From Gammaproteobacteria bacterium (GTDB lineage Bacteria > Pseudomonadota > Gammaproteobacteria > SZUA-21): DNA of 41,014 bases. The stretch is from NCBI GenBank assembly GCA_003233345.1, contig QILK01000238.1, forward strand, positions 1-41,014, in the 5' to 3' direction. Position numbers and translations under genes: made by a program. The first letter of the stretch is position 1. Each line of letters opens with the position of its first letter. Below the pieces are notes generated by a model. That model was not told the origin of the DNA and searched no databases. It saw nothing but the letters and a program-made list of their open reading frames with translations. Of this stretch, positions 9,299 to 16,946 are shown one piece after another.

Positions 9299-9450
9299 CC
9301 CGGACTTCGCGCAGCGAACGCCGGGGAAAAGAAATAGGGTTCGAAATTCAATTAAAACACGAGTATGCGCAAGGTAGTCGGTCGCTGACGAAGACACGGA
9401 AGAATAGGATGTTCGTTCTCCCGGCGTTCGCTGCGCGAAGTCCGGGCTAC
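9295..9450. repeat. MITE/BIME-like element, copy 1 (156 bp)
   Basis: The element has perfect 31-bp terminal inverted repeats at 9295-9325 and 9420-9450. Each starts with GTAG followed by an imperfect hairpin (CCCGG...TTCGC GCA GCGAA...CCGGG), the anatomy of REP sequences mobilised by RAYT transposases. The 94-bp interior is shared with copy 2 at 11322-11479, so the whole unit, not just the ends, is repeated. It fills the gap between the convergent rluD and soxB genes, and its two GTAG heads provide both stop codons. No RAYT or other transposase gene is in the window. Confidence 0.9.
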
Positions 9451-11198
9451 TTGCAGTTTTTAGTAATACCCGGGTTGGATTTTGTGTGTTTTAGTTCCGG
9501 GATATTAAGTGGTTTTACTTTCACGGTTTTAATATCTCTCAGGTGGTTGGCAACCACATCCCAAATCGGTGCGCCAGATACTTGTTTGTTAACACTGGCC
9601 CAGCCGGCAACCTTGTATTTTTTGCTGGCGCTGATTAATTTTCCATTTAAGCGCATATCGTTTATACGCGATCCAATTTTGTTTTTTGGATTAATACTAT
9701 AAGTCAGCCCGCCAACACGAACCATATCGCCGCCTTGCTGGTAATAGGGGTCATGATGGAAAAGGTTATCGGCAACATCCTCAAGGATGGTTTTTATAAA
9801 CGCGCCACTGAGTTTATTGAGCGTCACCATCGGATAGGTAATGGCCGTTTGGGTCATGACATCTTCAAAGGTGATACTATCGCCCGGTAGTAAGGTGGCT
9901 CCCCAGCGGAACCCCGGTGAAAATGCGATTTCCGCATCGAGTTTTTTAATGAGTGAATCAAGAATAATCTGGTCAAAAGAGCCATTAAAATTTCCGCGTC
10001 GGTATAACAGGCCTTCAGTCGTAGCCAATTTTTCATTGAGCTTGCCCAAATAGGGTTTGCGTGCGTTATTGATGTGTTCAGACATTTTTTTATCAGCCGC
10101 AATCAAATTAGAAAATACCGGTAGCAAATGATAGCGGAAGTCGGTTACGCGTTTTTGGCTAACTTTAAAGTCCAGCACTGATAAAAACTTTCCATAAGCG
10201 CCCGAGTTGGCGACCAGCGTTTTTCCAGATCTATTTTTAACGATCGTCGGTGCCGGCATGGCATCGTGTGTATGGCCGCCCAGAATCGCATCAATACCCG
10301 TAACGCGGCTAGCCAATTTAAGATCCACGTCCATTCCGTTATGCGATAGCAGCACAACCGCTTGTGCGCCTTTGGACCTGACTTCATCGACCGTTTGCTG
10401 CAATGATTCTTCGCGTATTCCAAAGCGCCATTTTGGAATAAGATATTTTGGATTTGCAATGGGGGTATAGGGAAATGCCTGGCCGATAATCGCAACCGGT
10501 ATGGTATTAATTTCTTTGATTACATAAGGTTTGAAAACGCGTTCCTCAAAATCACCGCCAACAATATTTTGTGCCAGGAAATCCATTTTTCCGGCGAGAT
10601 CATTTTTAATAATTTCCAGGACCCGTTTTTCGCCATAGGTAAATTCCCAGTGTCCAGTCATGACGTCAACGCCTAATAAAAGGCTCGCGTCCACCATGTC
10701 CTGGCCTTTGGTCCACAAGGACGTGGCTGAACCTTGCCAGTTGTCACCGCCATCGAGCAAGAGTGCGCCTGGTCTTTGCTGACGTAGATTTTTAACCAAG
10801 GTCATTAGATGCGCAAATCCCCCCATCTTGCCAAATTTTTTAGCCGATGCGGCATAGTTCAGGCAAGAAAATGCATAGGCACGCCGACTGCCAGGTTTGA
10901 GTTTAAAATATTTTAATAAGTATTCACCGGTCAGGTGTGGCGCTTTCCCAAAAGAGTTTCCCACCCCGATATTAAACCCGGGTTCTCGAAAATAAACTGG
11001 GTTAAGCTGGGCATGGACATCGGTTATATGCATTAAAGAAACGTTGCCAAACGCAGGTAATTCATAGAAATTACTTGGAGATTTGTCTGGGATAATCGTC
11101 TTTGTTTTTTTGCCTGTACGTCCATCGGCTATCAATGCCGGACTGGCGCCAGCGGCAATGGCAAGGGCCATCGCCCGCAAAAACTCTCGTCGTTCCAT
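9447..11198 (-). CDS. soxB: Thiosulfohydrolase SoxB
   Basis: SoxB is the periplasmic dimanganese enzyme that releases sulfate from the thiosulfate-loaded carrier SoxYZ. A Tat signal (ERREFLRAM, then an Ala-rich stretch) is at the N-terminus. Metal-site motifs are in order: ITDVHAQLNPVYFREP (D60, H62), LLDGGDNWQGSATSLW (D152, N153), MTGHWEFTYG (H183), LLSHNG and LGGHTHDAMPAP (H309, H311). GHWEF in place of the GNHE of ordinary 5'-nucleotidases is the SoxB hallmark. The length of 583 residues fits the family. GGAGA lies just upstream of the ATG. No soxXA or soxYZ gene is in the window. Its TAG stop lies inside the repeat at 9295-9450, and a second repeat copy lies upstream. Confidence 0.93.
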   Translation of the reverse strand: MERREFLRAMALAIAAGASPALIADGRTGKKTKTIIPDKSPSNFYELPAFGNVSLMHITDVHAQLNPVYFREPGFNIGVGNSFGKAPHLTGEYLLKYFKLKPGSRRAYAFSCLNYAASAKKFGKMGGFAHLMTLVKNLRQQRPGALLLDGGDNWQGSATSLWTKGQDMVDASLLLGVDVMTGHWEFTYGEKRVLEIIKNDLAGKMDFLAQNIVGGDFEERVFKPYVIKEINTIPVAIIGQAFPYTPIANPKYLIPKWRFGIREESLQQTVDEVRSKGAQAVVLLSHNGMDVDLKLASRVTGIDAILGGHTHDAMPAPTIVKNRSGKTLVANSGAYGKFLSVLDFKVSQKRVTDFRYHLLPVFSNLIAADKKMSEHINNARKPYLGKLNEKLATTEGLLYRRGNFNGSFDQIILDSLIKKLDAEIAFSPGFRWGATLLPGDSITFEDVMTQTAITYPMVTLNKLSGAFIKTILEDVADNLFHHDPYYQQGGDMVRVGGLTYSINPKNKIGSRINDMRLNGKLISASKKYKVAGWASVNKQVSGAPIWDVVANHLRDIKTVKVKPLNIPELKHTKSNPGITKNCK

Positions 11199-11321
11199 AG
11201 CTTGTCTCCGGTTTGTTAAATCGCTGGGTTACAAAGTATTCGTTAATTTTGGCAGGCGTTGTGGTGCGATACAACTGAATATTATCTGAAAAAATCGTCA
11301 GGAAACGAATACTAAATGCAG

Positions 11322-11479
11322 GTAGCCCGGACTTCGCGTAGCGAACGCCGGGAAAAAAGCAATAGAACTCAAAATTCAATTAAAACAGGCGTATGGGCAA
11401 AGTAGTCGGTAGCTGACTAAGACTAAGAAAAAATAGAATGTTCGTTCTCCCGGCGTTCGCTGCGCGAAGTCAGGGCTAC
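11322..11479. repeat. MITE/BIME-like element, copy 2 (158 bp)
   Basis: The same architecture as copy 1: 31-bp terminal repeats at 11322-11352 and 11449-11479. Each terminal repeat differs from the copy-1 sequence by a single base. The AT-rich interior is clearly homologous. The right end overlaps the last codon and stop of the sensor kinase gene, whose TAG is the GTAG head. The two copies bracket soxB in the same overall arrangement. Confidence 0.9.
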
Positions 11480-12867
11480 TTGCTATCTGAGGAGAGTGGA
11501 AAACTGGCAACAAAGGATGCGCCGTGTGGACTGGCATTGTGCACTGTTAATTGACCATGATGCAATTGGGTAATTCCGGCGGCAATTGCCAGGCCAAGAC
11601 CAAATCCGGGGGCATTGTGCCGTGTACTGTCGAGGCGGGTGAAACGCTCGAAGATATTTTTATGCTGATCTTCTGGGATGCCCGGGCCGTTATCGGTGAC
11701 CGATAATATGACTGTGTTAGTCGATGTAGTTAGTCGGATACTGATTTTGCCATTTTTGGGCGTATAGTTGATGGCATTTTCTATAAGATTACTGATAATG
11801 CGCTCAAACAGTGTTGACACAGTTGCAAGCAATATACCGTCGGCTATTTGCTTGTCCAGGTGAATATTTTTTTCCTCAGCAACGGGTATAACCCGTTCTA
11901 TCCACGATCGCACTAGATTGCTAATATTGGTTTGTTCAAATTTCAAATTGAGAAAGCCGGCGTCGGCCTTTGTTAATTCAAGCAGTGACGTGATCAAGTG
12001 TTCAAGTCTTTCAATATCTTCGAGCATACTGCCAATCGCGTCGCGGTAATATTGCTTGTCCCGGCTTTTATTCAGCGCCAGTTCCCCCTGAATTCGCATC
12101 GCTGTTAACGGGGTACGCAGTTCATGTGATGCACTGGACGAGAAGCGTTTTAGGGATAAAAATGATGTGTTAATTCGTTCAAGAAAATGGTTAAACGAAC
12201 TTGTTAGTTTTTGAATTTCGATTTGCTTGCTTTCGGCAATGGGTACCGAAAGTTCATTGGGTCCAATATTGTCTACCGTGGCGATGAGCCGGTTGAGTGG
12301 TTTAAGTGCTGTTGTGAGTAACCACCAAATCCCCATGGCCGTGACGACCAGCGTTAACGGTAATAACCATAGTAGCAGTTCGTTTAATTTATCAGTTTGC
12401 GCTAAATAGGGTTCCAGCGGGCGTATCGCCTGGATAATAACAGATTTATGATTACTGAAGGGGGCTTTGTAACTGACATTAAGCAAACGGTATTGCGACT
12501 TGGAAAATTTAAAATTTTGATAGCTAATCGTCTTTCCAGCGGAAAATTTAGCCATCGGTGGTTCTATATGTATCATATAGAGAGAGCGCTTTAAAGGGTA
12601 ACCTTTAATATTGCGTACCAAGTAAAGTACCTTGGTATTCAGGTATTCGTATAATTCGGGCTGGGCGATTTCACTCGTTAAGTCCACCGTGCCATCGTGC
12701 TTGAATTTTAATGAATATTTGACGCGCTCTATATCTTGTAATAATAATGTATCGAGCTGGTGAAAAAGGCTGTTTTTATTAAAATAGGTGGCAGAGAAAT
12801 AGAGTAGTATCAGAACCACTGAGATTAAACTCGTGGAAAACAACATGATTTTGAATTTAAGCGACAC
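11476..12867 (-). CDS. OmpR-type two-component sensor histidine kinase
   Basis: The protein has two membrane helices (about 7-28 and 165-185) around a periplasmic sensor domain of about 135 residues. A HAMP linker follows, then a HisKA box FSSSASHELRTPLTAMRIQG with phospho-acceptor His at 248, and a HATPase domain with an N-box (NLIENAINYTP), DNGPGIPE and GFGLGLAIA. The start is a GTG two bases after the stop of the response regulator gene; an ATG seven codons later is possible. The overall form resembles CusS/QseC/PmrB-like kinases, many of which sense metals or envelope stress. The signal is not identifiable from sequence. The stop codon is provided by a REP-like element. Confidence 0.9.
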   Translation of the reverse strand: MSLKFKIMLFSTSLISVVLILLYFSATYFNKNSLFHQLDTLLLQDIERVKYSLKFKHDGTVDLTSEIAQPELYEYLNTKVLYLVRNIKGYPLKRSLYMIHIEPPMAKFSAGKTISYQNFKFSKSQYRLLNVSYKAPFSNHKSVIIQAIRPLEPYLAQTDKLNELLLWLLPLTLVVTAMGIWWLLTTALKPLNRLIATVDNIGPNELSVPIAESKQIEIQKLTSSFNHFLERINTSFLSLKRFSSSASHELRTPLTAMRIQGELALNKSRDKQYYRDAIGSMLEDIERLEHLITSLLELTKADAGFLNLKFEQTNISNLVRSWIERVIPVAEEKNIHLDKQIADGILLATVSTLFERIISNLIENAINYTPKNGKISIRLTTSTNTVILSVTDNGPGIPEDQHKNIFERFTRLDSTRHNAPGFGLGLAIAAGITQLHHGQLTVHNASPHGASFVASFPLSSDSK

Positions 12868-12869
12868 AG

Positions 12870-13580
12870 CTAGTTTTCAAAATCGGGATTATCGGTAATC
12901 ATAAAACCCAGTCCGCGTATCGTATGAATAAGTTTGCTTTCTCCGGGGGCATCAATTTTCTTTCTTAGGCGCATTATATGTACGTCAATGACATTATTCA
13001 GTGAGGTTGCCCGATCTACTTTCCATAGTTCCTGAATAAGTATTTTTCGTGACACCGGTTGATCTCGATTGCGCAATAACAATGCCAGTAACTCAAACTC
13101 TTTTGGCGTAAGGTTAAGATCGCGCGCGCCTCTAAAGGCTTTTCGGGTAATAATATGCAACTCAAGATCATTAAGCTTATAATCAACCTCGGGTTTGGGT
13201 TTGCCTATTTCCCGTCTAAGAAGTGCCTTGATGCGTGCCAGTAGTTCCGAAAACGCAAAGGGTTTGGTCAGGTAGTCGTCAGCGCCGGTTTCGAGTCCTG
13301 ATACTCGATCTTCGACAGTGTCCCGTGCTGAAAGGATTAGCACGGGTATCGCTGAATCATGGCGACGTATGGTATTCAATATCTCTAACCCGTCCCTTCC
13401 GGGCAGATTTAAATCGAGAATAATAACGTCGGGTTTTGTTTCCAGCAGCAATACTAATCCTTCTTCGCCGGTAAGCGCCGGTAGGACATGGAATCCAAAC
13501 TCGCGAAATCCAGTGACTAAAGAACCCAATACTTTAGGTTCATCTTCGGTGATCAGTATTATCGGTTTGTTCGGCTGCAT
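12870..13580 (-). CDS. OmpR-family response regulator
   Basis: The receiver domain (about 1-120) has the acidic cluster E12-D13, phospho-acceptor D56 in IILDLNLPGRDG, the SARD motif and K of LTKPF. The winged-helix DNA-binding domain shows LTPKEFELLALLLRN and the recognition region NVIDVHIMRLRKKID, ending with TIRGLGFMI. The length of 236 residues is typical. The gene is first in the operon with the sensor kinase, two bases apart. The promoter region upstream contains palindromes that also lie in front of the divergent gene at 13845. Confidence 0.93.
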   Translation of the reverse strand: MQPNKPIILITEDEPKVLGSLVTGFREFGFHVLPALTGEEGLVLLLETKPDVIILDLNLPGRDGLEILNTIRRHDSAIPVLILSARDTVEDRVSGLETGADDYLTKPFAFSELLARIKALLRREIGKPKPEVDYKLNDLELHIITRKAFRGARDLNLTPKEFELLALLLRNRDQPVSRKILIQELWKVDRATSLNNVIDVHIMRLRKKIDAPGESKLIHTIRGLGFMITDNPDFEN

Positions 13581-13693
13581 ATTATTGAATACACGATTTG
13601 GGATAAACGTTTCACTAAAACTATAACACCAATTATTAATCCGTTGATAAATCTGTCGATATATTCAGGTTGGCATCGGGTTATTTCTCAACG

Positions 13694-13717
13694 GTCGGCC
13701 TCATTGGAGAGGCCGGC
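13694..13717. repeat. GC-rich hairpin upstream of the two-component operon
   Basis: A nine-pair stem (one G-T wobble) GTCGGCCTC / GAGGCCGGC surrounds the loop ATTGGA. It stands out in an AT-rich spacer. There is no T-run, so it is not an obvious terminator; an operator or leader structure is possible. Confidence 0.5.
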
Positions 13718-13786
13718 AGAACCCTATATCGATATTGATCGCGGGACTTTACTTATGATGGCGATAATATTGCATTATGGTATATG

Positions 13787-13803
13787 ATATCGAACGATAT
13801 AAT
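13787..13803 (+). promoter_or_regulatory. Candidate -10 box overlapped by a palindrome
   Basis: A perfect palindrome ATATCG-AA-CGATAT (13787-13800) runs into a TATAAT box (13798-13803) about 40 bp before the start codon at 13845. A related 10-bp palindrome ATATCGATAT lies at 13726-13735. A palindrome filling the promoter spacer is a common operator layout. I see no good -35 box, which would suit an activator-dependent promoter. Confidence 0.4.
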
Positions 13804-13844
13804 AGGCTGGATAACGTATAACTATTAATTTATAGGTGAAATAT

Positions 13845-14339
13845 ATGAGTATTAGTGAACCTGGGTTGAAATTTGATAAATTCACCGTCTTTGTCATTGG
13901 GTTTTTAGTTTCCGTGTATTCTTACGGAGTGGCTTGTGAAGAGCTTGCTGTCGTCAAGCAACCGGCTAAGACCGCGAATATCTATGTCTCGCCCACCAAC
14001 CTCTCGCCAGGGGATCAATTGGTTATTAAAATGTCATTGCCGCACCCAGGAAATTTGGCGATCGTTGGCCCGGACGGCACTGTTTATTATCTTCATGATC
14101 CTGGCTCCAAGGTGTTTATGCAATTAACGCGCGATTTTAGTGAAATTAAAACCGTTAAACTGAATATCAATGAATTGATCGCAGCTTACTGGGCAGATGG
14201 GGAAAAGAAGCACGGTCCTGTTTTTAGGATGCCAGGAAAATATCGGGTTTTTATTGCCGATAACCTGGAGGGTGTTGAGCATGGAGAAGTTAATAGCCTG
14301 TCTGCAGAAATAAATTTTATTAACAAGCGGGTAAAATAA
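13845..14339 (+). CDS. Exported protein of unknown function
   Basis: The 164-residue protein has a basic start, a hydrophobic segment (FTVFVIGFLVSVYSYGVAC) compatible with a signal peptide or lipobox-like cleavage site, and a soluble domain. The domain begins with NIYVSPTNLSPGDQLVIKMSLPHPG, a beta-strand pattern like an immunoglobulin-like or envelope-binding fold, and ends with FRMPGKYRVFIADNLE. I do not recognise a named family. A GTG nine bases upstream is in frame, but the ATG at 13845 has AGGTG correctly spaced, so I prefer it. The gene is divergent from the two-component operon and may be its target; that is inference. Confidence 0.75.
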   Translation: MSISEPGLKFDKFTVFVIGFLVSVYSYGVACEELAVVKQPAKTANIYVSPTNLSPGDQLVIKMSLPHPGNLAIVGPDGTVYYLHDPGSKVFMQLTRDFSEIKTVKLNINELIAAYWADGEKKHGPVFRMPGKYRVFIADNLEGVEHGEVNSLSAEINFINKRVK

Positions 14340-14939
14340 ATATAAGTTTATAACATAAACACGGTTAGTTATTTGTTGGCTATTAATAATAAGCGAGAAA
14401 TAGACTATTATTTGTACATAATGAACCGTGATAATAATATTAGTATCTGATTCAATATTAAAAATGTCTATAATAAGTACCAGTCTATTGCAAATAAACA
14501 ACTTAATATTTTTCCATGTTGTTTTTTTGCCTAATTTAAGACTTGCAATACATACAAGTGTGTTGTTATGATTCAATCTATCGGGATTGGTGAGCTATTT
14601 TAACCATTAATTTTCAAATAAAATATAGTTGTAATAAAACAACAATTGAACACTAACAATTGAACACTGTAGTTAAGTACAAGTTTTCATTAAAGTTTAT
14701 TATTTGGATTGGTTATTTCTAGATTATGGTGCTAGACCGGGTTGGGCAGTTTGTTCTATTCTTCCGGATAAATAAAGACTATAAAAAATTAATTTGTTCA
14801 GCTGTTAAATTTTAGTTAATTACTGTTAATATTCATTGATTTAGCTGGATTCTTATTAGTAAAACATTTAGAATCTTACTAATTCTGTGAACTTATAATA
14901 ACTAAATTATTTGAAGAACATGTAATGAGGAGACTGACC
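14340..14939. other. Long AT-rich intergenic region
   Basis: No convincing gene is visible on either strand. A perfect 14-bp tandem duplication (AACAATTGAACACT twice, 14641-14668) is the only clear repeat. A TATAAT at 14894-14899, about 45 bp before the next start codon, could be the -10 box of the downstream gene, but I see no good -35 partner. Confidence 0.5.
14641..14668. repeat. Perfect 14-bp tandem duplication
   Basis: AACAATTGAACACT occurs twice back to back in noncoding DNA. It may be a recent slippage event or a doubled binding site. Confidence 0.7.
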
Positions 14940-15407
14940 ATGGCCAGGGTAAATAGGATGTTTTTAGCAATTGCTATTGTGATACCAATGAGCATTTTAA
15001 ATGCTGACGGGTTGCCAAGTCCTGATAACTTAACAATGAATGTTGTTAATCACGATGATCCCGGTACAATTACCGATGCTGAAAAGCCAGACGCAGGTGT
15101 TAGATTAGCAGGAAATCGTAATACTACCGGTGCCGGTCCAGGTGATGACAGAACACCAGGTGGTGGTGGCATCAAGCCAAATCCACAAGAAAAAGGCAAT
15201 CGCGAGAAAAGTGACGACGGTAAAGACGGTCGTGAGAAAGATGATGACAGTCGTGAGAAAGATGACGATAGTCAAGATAGTCAAGAGAGAGATGACGACA
15301 GTCAAGAGAAGGACGACGATAGTCAAGAGAAAGATGACGATAGTAGAGATGGTCATAGTCATGAGAAAGATGACGATAGTAAAGGTAAAAAAGAGAAAAG
15401 TGATTAG
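14940..15407 (+). CDS. Secreted acidic repeat protein with TMNVV-x-HDDP motif
   Basis: The 155-residue protein has a signal peptide (MARVNRMFLAIAIVIPMSILNADG), then the motif LTMNVVNHDDP, a Gly/Pro-rich linker, and from about residue 80 a highly charged tail built of seven-residue DDDSQEK-like repeats (REKDDDS, QERDDDS, QEKDDDS). The upstream ATG at 14925 overlaps the AGGAGA ribosome site that serves 14940, so the second ATG is the likely start. The tail should be disordered, strongly acidic and capable of binding divalent cations; this is inference. The N-terminal motif recurs in the small protein at 21909-22154. The gene is 109 bp upstream of the TPR/beta-barrel gene and may be its partner or cargo. 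Confidence 0.75.
   Translation: MARVNRMFLAIAIVIPMSILNADGLPSPDNLTMNVVNHDDPGTITDAEKPDAGVRLAGNRNTTGAGPGDDRTPGGGGIKPNPQEKGNREKSDDGKDGREKDDDSREKDDDSQDSQERDDDSQEKDDDSQEKDDDSRDGHSHEKDDDSKGKKEKSD
15220..15395 (+). repeat. 21-bp coding tandem repeat (DDDSQEK)
   Basis: Degenerate 21-bp units of the type GATGACGATAGTCAAGAGAA repeat through the tail of the acidic secreted protein. They also create long spurious frames on the other strand. Copy number could vary between strains. Confidence 0.75.
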
Positions 15408-15516
15408 CCATTTTTCTTGACTAGTTATTACTAAAGTTTTTTAAGAAGTTCCTGTCTTCAAATCTAGAGGAATTCGAAGGCAGGCCTATAAATCTAAATA
15501 AAAATTGGGGTCTAAT

Positions 15517-16878
15517 ATGAGTTTCCGTCATTTACTAGTGTTCTTGTCTATAGCGGTTTTACACGCCGGCTATGTACAAGCTGACCAGTCAGCTTTCAAC
15601 AAGGGAATTGACTCTTTCAGGAAGGGTAACTATGACGACGCAGTCTTTCACTTTAAAAAAGCAAAAGCTAGCGGCGCAAAGAGTGGTAATATCAGTTATA
15701 ACCTTGCTGTCAGTTATTTTAAGCTGGAACAATACGATCTGGCAAAACAAGCATTTCTTGATGCCGCAAAAAATGGCAAATACCGTCAATTGGCTCATTA
15801 TAATCTGGGCCTGGTTGCCGACAAGCAAAGCAATCGTAATGAAGCCATAACCTGGTTTACCAAGGCTGCCAGTAAATCTGACAACAAGAAAATTGCTGAG
15901 CTGGCCAAAAATAAAGTGACTGCCATGGGGACTACAGATAATGCAGCTCCTAATGAAAGATTGCTGGCTGCTCGCGAAGATTCTAGGCAAGGATCTAAGA
16001 CAGCACCCCGATTGAAGACTAAAGCCCAACGTAAAGTAAACGGTGGATTGACTCTGGGGATCGGTTTTGACGATAACATTTCTCTGGAAGCCCAAGAGGG
16101 ACAAGGCTCGGGTTACGAAGGTAGTTATGGTGAAGTCTTTGGTTATATTAATGTCCCGGTAGGCGACATTTTTACTATTATCGGTAGTACTTATACTCAG
16201 GATTATTTTAGTGTAGACGGCGCTCCAGCTGGCCAGGACGATGCTGTTGATGATTTCAGTAATGTGTCTGTTGGTGTAAGAGCAAGGCTCAAAGCCAGTG
16301 CCTGGACGTTAACGCCTTCTATCGAATTTGTAGACAGTTATCTGGGTGGCAGTGGTTACCAAGATATTTGGGACTATAAATTCATGGCTTCAAGAGCATT
16401 AGGTAAAGGCAACCGACTTAGTTTCCGTTATCGTTTTAGCGATATCGAGTCTGAAGATAATCAATTTGATTATCTTGAAGGTGATCGTCAGCAATACAGA
16501 ACTAGCTTTTATACAAAAACTCCATTTGGTCGCTTAAGATTACGCTATCAGTTTGAGACCAATGATCGTCAAGATCTTTCCACATCTAACTTCTCGCCGG
16601 ATCGTCATTCATTCAGAGCAAGAATAAAACGTCCGCTATTTGGAAGGTGGAGCATGGCTACGGAGCTGGAGTTTCGCACTAGTGAATATGAAGCAATAGC
16701 AGTAGGTACTACTCGTGATGATGATCGTTTTAGATTTCGCCTTGATATAGATCGAAAAATGAATAAAAAATGGAAAATGGGTGTGCTGTATGTCTATACA
16801 GACAATGACTCAAATCAAAATACCTTTGACTATACCAAAAATGATATTCAACTTTATAGCTCATGGCGTTTCTATTAA
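15517..16878 (+). CDS. TPR plus outer-membrane beta-barrel protein (Slam-like architecture)
   Basis: The 453-residue protein has a signal peptide (FRHLLVFLSIAVLHAGYVQA), three or four TPR units at about 25-140 (SAFNKGIDSFRKGNYDDAVFHFKKA, NISYNLAVSYFKLEQYDLAKQAF), a basic linker, and from about 170 a series of amphipathic beta strands ending in the outer-membrane signature SSWRFY. TPR followed by a C-terminal barrel of about 280 residues is the layout of Slam proteins (surface lipoprotein assembly modulators, type XI secretion) and of PgaA-like exporters; the barrel size is closer to Slam. I cannot confirm the DUF560 family by eye. The ATG at 15517 follows GGGG with six-base spacing; an in-frame TTG at 15505 is unlikely. 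A strong terminator follows. Confidence 0.8.
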   Translation: MSFRHLLVFLSIAVLHAGYVQADQSAFNKGIDSFRKGNYDDAVFHFKKAKASGAKSGNISYNLAVSYFKLEQYDLAKQAFLDAAKNGKYRQLAHYNLGLVADKQSNRNEAITWFTKAASKSDNKKIAELAKNKVTAMGTTDNAAPNERLLAAREDSRQGSKTAPRLKTKAQRKVNGGLTLGIGFDDNISLEAQEGQGSGYEGSYGEVFGYINVPVGDIFTIIGSTYTQDYFSVDGAPAGQDDAVDDFSNVSVGVRARLKASAWTLTPSIEFVDSYLGGSGYQDIWDYKFMASRALGKGNRLSFRYRFSDIESEDNQFDYLEGDRQQYRTSFYTKTPFGRLRLRYQFETNDRQDLSTSNFSPDRHSFRARIKRPLFGRWSMATELEFRTSEYEAIAVGTTRDDDRFRFRLDIDRKMNKKWKMGVLYVYTDNDSNQNTFDYTKNDIQLYSSWRFY

Positions 16879-16902
16879 TAGCTAAGTAATTTTTAGTCAA
16901 AT

Positions 16903-16930
16903 AAAAAGGCACGTAATACGTGCCTTTTTT
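16903..16930. terminator. Bidirectional rho-independent terminator
   Basis: A 12-bp perfect stem (AAAAAGGCACGT / ACGTGCCTTTTT) with a 3-nt loop and T-tract lies between two convergent genes. Its A/T arms allow it to stop transcription from either side. Confidence 0.9.
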
Positions 16931-16946
16931 ATGTTATCGACAATAG

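Noticed and set aside
9217-9702. Plus-strand frame of 161 codons spanning the rluD end, the repeat and the soxB end
   Set aside because: It crosses the mobile-like repeat and antisense soxB sequence and has no family features.
14124-14576. Minus-strand frame of 150 codons
   Set aside because: It overlaps the end of the exported 164-residue protein gene and AT-rich noncoding DNA; composition looks like translated spacer.
15105-15411. Minus-strand frames antisense to the DDDSQEK repeats
   Set aside because: They result from the repetitive 21-bp units; the plus-strand product has a signal peptide and ribosome site.
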